NCBI GenBank assembly: GCA_023212725.1
Contig: JALBYF010000025.1
Coordinates: 1-64,000, forward strand
Direction of reading: 5' to 3'
Source: Tranzscheliella williamsii
Taxonomy: Eukaryota > Basidiomycota > Ustilaginomycetes > Ustilaginales > Ustilaginaceae
DNA: 64,000 nucleotides
Each line of letters begins with the position of its first letter. Position 1 is the stretch's first letter. The notes under the pieces were generated by a model that did not search any database, was not told the DNA's origin, and was given only the letters and a program-made list of their open reading frames with translations. The translations under genes were made by a program, and so were the position numbers. Below, one piece after another: positions 60,143 to 64,000 of the stretch.

Positions 60143-60799
60143 ATGTCGACATCCACACTCAAGAGACCAAAGGTGTCCGAGGACGGGACTTGGCACTTCT
60201 TTGATGGCGCTTTGAGAACCTACTTTGTTTCAGCGGATGCAGAGTCGTACACCTCAGGCCAGATCTTTCGGGCTGGAGACCCACATTCGGGCGTGGGCAG
60301 GAAGAGCACCGCAACGCCGCCGTATCACATCCACCTGTACCAGACCGAAACGTTTGATGTCAAAGAGGGAACGCTGTGCTATCTGATCGATGGCAAGGAG
60401 GGCAAGCTGCAGGCGGGCCAGAAGGTCAACATCCCGCCGTATCGAGCGCATACCTTTTGGAACGATCCCAGCACGGGCAAGGATCTGCGTGTCCACATCA
60501 CTGTGCGCGGCGGGCCGAATGCAGGCTTCGACGACTCGTTCGTCAAGACGTTCTACGGCACGCTCAGCTCGGTCGCCATGGCCGGCAAAACCCCCAATCC
60601 GTTCCAGATGCTAAGGCTCCTCGATGACGCCGACGTGATCCTCGTGCCGCCGATTCCATTTGCCGGCCTGCTCAACGCCGTCGGTCTGCTGTACCCCATC
60701 GGCAGAGCCATCAACATCGTTGTAGGACGCTGGATCGGAGGCTATGTCTTGGGCTATCCCACGCGGTACAAGATCTTCGAAGATGACCACACCAAATAG
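60143..60799 (+). CDS. Cupin-fold (RmlC-like) protein
   Basis: A single-exon gene for 218 residues. The central part is a cupin barrel: TPPYHIHLYQTETFDVKEGTLCY at about residues 59-81 matches the first cupin motif (two His and a Glu as metal ligands). PYRAHTFWNDP near 100 gives the third His of the second motif. The last 60 residues hold a hydrophobic stretch (LVPPIPFAGLLNAVGLLYPIGRAINIVVG), which may anchor the protein to a membrane or cover the barrel. Cupins of this size act as isomerases, dioxygenases or binding proteins. The paired monooxygenase suggests oxidation of a small molecule. The ATG at 60143 is the only one in frame near the barrel. Confidence 0.8.
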   Translation: MSTSTLKRPKVSEDGTWHFFDGALRTYFVSADAESYTSGQIFRAGDPHSGVGRKSTATPPYHIHLYQTETFDVKEGTLCYLIDGKEGKLQAGQKVNIPPYRAHTFWNDPSTGKDLRVHITVRGGPNAGFDDSFVKTFYGTLSSVAMAGKTPNPFQMLRLLDDADVILVPPIPFAGLLNAVGLLYPIGRAINIVVGRWIGGYVLGYPTRYKIFEDDHTK

Positions 60800-63609
60800 G
60801 CGCTCACCACCAGTATCGACTTTACGCTGATAGTACGGAAACATCAAAAACCCGCATTGCGCGCAGCGATCTTTCTGGCCCCCCTTGCGTGCGTCTATGT
60901 ATCTACCAAGGTACCGCCCGTTTGCTTGACTTGCAATCAAGGTAGCTGTTTCCTGTTTCCTCATGTGTCACTCACCCGCTCGATCGCGCGCCCCCCGCTC
61001 GATCGCTGCGGTGCACCGAGTCCTGCTGTTGGCCGCACGTTCTCCGTCCACAGTGTAACAGGTACCCCAGAAGCTCACGCCGTTCGACTCACGCTCGTCC
61101 CCTTTGGTTCGAGTGTGACACTTGACTATGACCTTGGTCTGGACAGCCACCAACCTGTCTGATCAGCGCCATGGAAGAGCTCGTACTAAGAGGAAGCTGG
61201 GGCGAAGGAAAACGCTGTTAAGTTGGAATTCAAGCAGATAGCTGGGGTCGGAACTCGGACACGAACTTGAAAAAGATGTGGAGTAGCGCCGAAAGCCGGA
61301 AACCTCTTCTTCGCGTATTCCAGGAACGGCGAATTTATCGGGCGGCAGAAAGGGGTCGGTAGCTATTCGAATCCAGAGATGCACACGAAGCAGCGCTGAG
61401 GCTACAGCACAGCATCCCATCTGATCGAGTCATGGCTGGTGATGTGGACTGCACCTGACCAAGTGTAGATGCGCAGCCCTGCACCTGCTTTACTTATCAC
61501 AGTAGTGAGATGGCGGGTGGCGGGCCAGTCAATAGGAGTCACAGGCGACCAAAGCGCCCAGAGCACCCCTGGCAAGCTACGTTGTACAGCAAGCTAGGAT
61601 GTGGTGGCACCATAGCTGCAGGCAGCGCAGCTGGGAGCAGTGTGAGGCTCGAGCGCAGAGCGTGAGCGGTGTCCAGCGCAAGTACAAGTACACGATGTGC
61701 GTATATGTAGAGTGGGTTGTGGTTGATTTGCCAGTGGTCAAGGCGTGATCGATGGGGTTGTGATTTTAAAAGAGGTGGCCTGCACCTGCCTTTCTATCAT
61801 CCAGAGATGGCGGCGGAATGCAACCTACCCCCTGTCCCAGACACGACGTTCATAGCACGACCCATGCGGGAACGGCAACCCACCTTTGCCGCCTGGTCGT
61901 GTATGTTTCGTACGTAGTGACGCATTAGTGGTGAAGCGCTGATGTCTGATCGATCTCGCTCGATCAGTACAGTAGTAATGACCGGGTTTCCCGAACGATC
62001 CAATTACGACGATTTCGACGCTTCAAAAAGTTACATGGCAAACCCGAGCGGGAAAGCTTCTTTGTAGTGCGTTCTAGTGTTGAGCGCGGACCCACCTCGC
62101 TCACGCCTCAAAGCCAAGCTTGTTATGTTGTAGTATGAGTTCCTTTTGAAAAGAAAAACGTCGAATCCACGTTCAGCAGATCGTTCACCATGCGTCTACT
62201 GCGACTACAAGCCAAGCAGATGTCGAGCAAAGCAAGCCCAACAGCCGCTAATCACATATCACTTGACGGGGCACGAGTCTCTCTAATCGGAATCAGAGGC
62301 AATTGGAGTCCGGCCAAACCAGTCCAAGCAGAGTGGAAGCCACCCACTCAGGAAAACGCAATTATTATCGTTGGGAAGCTTTGATGCATCTGGTTGGTGC
62401 ATTTATTGTGTTGGCTATTGGTTGCTGTTTGCATGTTTCGCTGCTGGCTGAACCTCTGCCTTAGTGACAGTGCGAGCTGTTCCTCTGCCTGTTCATCTTG
62501 CCGTAACGCCTTTTGGTTTCTCTCCCTTTCCCCTTTCCTCCTAATCACGCGCCTTCCTCCCTACCATCGACGACAACAATCTGGCTCATTTCTCTCCTGT
62601 CTGTAGGAGGATCTGTACCAGCTAGGCTCGTGCAACACCTCAACTGCTGTCTGCAGCCATCGCCTTAGCCAGCGACTTTCTGCGTTAGCATCGTCTTTGC
62701 TCGCGCTGCCCGGCCGCCATCGTCTAGCACCTGCAGATCCGTACTTTGCTCGCAGCATTGCACTGCTACATCACGCACGCAAGCTACGCATCTTTGATGA
62801 GCGCAAGGTGAGTCTCTTCCCGTCTCAGCTGCTCTCTCCCTCGACCTTTTTTCGTATCGCTCTACGCCATAGACCCTGCTCGCACCTTCAGCGCCTTTCT
62901 TCCATCGTAGACACCCGCTTAACCCCACCTCTCTTGCTCTCCTCTCTGTCGCGTCCAACAGCAGTTCTCTCTGAACTCGCAACGAATCAAAGGGCCTCGT
63001 CGCCTTTGCACTGTACTACCACCCCCACAAACTAAGAAGGCGCCTTTATCCCTTGCTGATCACAGTACTGGAACCGGCCTCCCTTTTTCCTGTGGACTTT
63101 TGCATTTGAACAACGATATATCCTTTGCATCGTAAGTATCTTGATGTCTATCGGGCCCCTCGCCTGCGCCCAGTCACAATCACTCGCCTCAGTCAAGCCT
63201 GAACCTGGCTATCTCTACTTCCTCGAACAACTTCGTCACTGTCTTGCATCAGTTTTTCGACATTTCGCAAGCCTTGTACAACTCCTGTAACATCACTCTG
63301 GAATATCGTTACACGATATCCTCAGAATCTAGCAAGTGTCATCTCCATCGGCTAGTTAACACCTTATTTGCCATCAGGTAGGTTCATATCTCGGCTTCGA
63401 CCCTCTCACCCAGCTCTTCGAGGCCGGTGTCTTACTCTCTTGCTTTCTCGCATACAGCACGCCACGGATCCTCATCAACTGTTCGATCTAAGCCACAATT
63501 CCAGCAACGCCTCGTCACCCTTCCGTATTCCTGTACTCTCTCGTCCGCCCCTTCACTGCTCCCAATCCTTCGTTGCAACGTCCGTTCTTGACGTCGTGCT
63601 GTACCCGAT
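60800..63609. other. Long intergenic region and probable spliced leader
   Basis: No protein gene found in 2.8 kb. The left part (60.8-62.3 kb) is mixed sequence with short frames only. From about 62.4 kb the plus strand is pyrimidine-rich. It contains good donor sites (GTGAGT at 62808, GTAAGT at 63132) and an acceptor-like TTGCCATCAG ending at 63377. The leader of the gene at 63610 is therefore probably spliced. Confidence 0.45.
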
Positions 63610-64000
63610 ATGTCGACGCAGGAAAGAGCTGACACCGACCACAGCGCCGCAGGTAACAACATCGACTCTACCTCCAATTCTGTCTCTTTATCCGAATCCA
63701 CTCCTTCCATCTTGTATGGTTCGGAGACGAACACTAGCACCCATTCTACTCCTCGTTCCACCTCTCAACAAAGGAGCCCTGCACAGCAAGCCCTCGACCG
63801 CGACCTGGGTAGTCCCGATATGGACGGCGCCAATCCGGACGACATCCAAGCCCGCGTGGAAAAGAAGCGTCTCGAGCACGAGCAGCAGCGCGCCATGCAG
63901 CGCAAGGCATTCGAGCAGCAAATGGCCCTTTTGGAGCAGCAGCAGCGCGAGGAAGAACAGGTTCTCCTGCAGCAACGACAGCAGAGCGAGTCCGATCCGC
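63610..64000 (+). CDS. Start of a Gln/Ser-rich protein, cut by the window edge
   Basis: An ATG at 63610 opens a frame that stays open to the last base, giving 130 codons so far. The first 55 residues are Ser/Thr-rich and disordered. From about residue 78 a helical segment begins (DDIQARVEKKRLEHEQQRAMQRKAFEQQMALLEQQQ), heading into a glutamine-rich coil. I recognise no domain in what is visible. A long, probably spliced, pyrimidine-rich leader is typical of regulatory genes (RNA-binding or transcription factors) in such fungi, but that is only a hint. Confidence 0.7.
   Translation, partial: MSTQERADTDHSAAGNNIDSTSNSVSLSESTPSILYGSETNTSTHSTPRSTSQQRSPAQQALDRDLGSPDMDGANPDDIQARVEKKRLEHEQQRAMQRKAFEQQMALLEQQQREEEQVLLQQRQQSESDP

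Noticed and set aside
61340..61400. TTCGAATCC as a possible tRNA T-arm
   Set aside because: The flanking bases do not pair into a T stem, and no acceptor or anticodon arm can be drawn around it.
1..64000. CRISPR arrays, bacterial operons or Shine-Dalgarno sites
   Set aside because: No evenly spaced repeat-spacer pattern was seen, and the introns and protein families are eukaryotic, so these feature types do not apply.

Overview
The window reads as nuclear DNA of a basidiomycete fungus. Genes are GC-rich (especially from about 30 to 60 kb) and mostly single-exon. The few introns are short (about 80-140 nt) with GT-AG borders and often a CTGAC/CTAAC-like branch site. Families such as Noc3, SMC5, Git3-type GPCR, GPALPP1 and TCERG1 homologues fix it as eukaryotic. 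The intron-poor layout, several small secreted orphan proteins and a MATH-BTB gene suggest a smut-type fungus (Ustilaginomycotina). That placement is inference, not proof.

Left part (1-25.3 kb), accessory in character. The first 2.6 kb holds broken coding sequence, including the C-terminal part of an NmrA-like protein. Then come an APC-family permease (-), a repeat-bearing gene-free stretch, a secreted SRPBCC-like protein (+), a mitochondrial-looking phosphosulfolactate-synthase-family protein (+), and the tandem pair phosphoketolase then acetate kinase (-). Together these two enzymes turn xylulose-5-P into glyceraldehyde-3-P and acetate while recovering ATP. After them lie a MATH-BTB gene with an in-frame TGA, two TATA-driven genes for secreted proteins of unknown function, and an amidase (-).

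Middle part (25.3-45.2 kb). Two long disordered proteins lie here: one unrecognised, one with a PH-like domain. They are followed by a single-pass LEA-2-like membrane protein, the ribosome-biogenesis factor Noc3 (-), a divergent ER-type J-protein (+) and a Git3/Gpr1-like GPCR with a very long third intracellular loop (+).

Right part (45.2-64 kb). A small multi-span membrane protein (-) diverges from homoserine O-acetyltransferase MET2 (+), which converges on SMC5 (-). A head-to-head pair follows: a GPALPP1/DUF3752 protein (-) and a WW-FF protein of the TCERG1/Dre4 type (+), both tied to mRNA synthesis and splicing. Next is a second head-to-head pair, a flavin monooxygenase (-) and a cupin protein (+). 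The last gene starts at 63610 and runs off the window.

Starts were moved to the first in-frame ATG wherever the longest open frame began at a non-ATG codon or upstream of a TATA box. Introns were placed by joining frames across GT-AG borders and checking that conserved motifs are restored. All domain calls are from reading the sequence; no database search was run.
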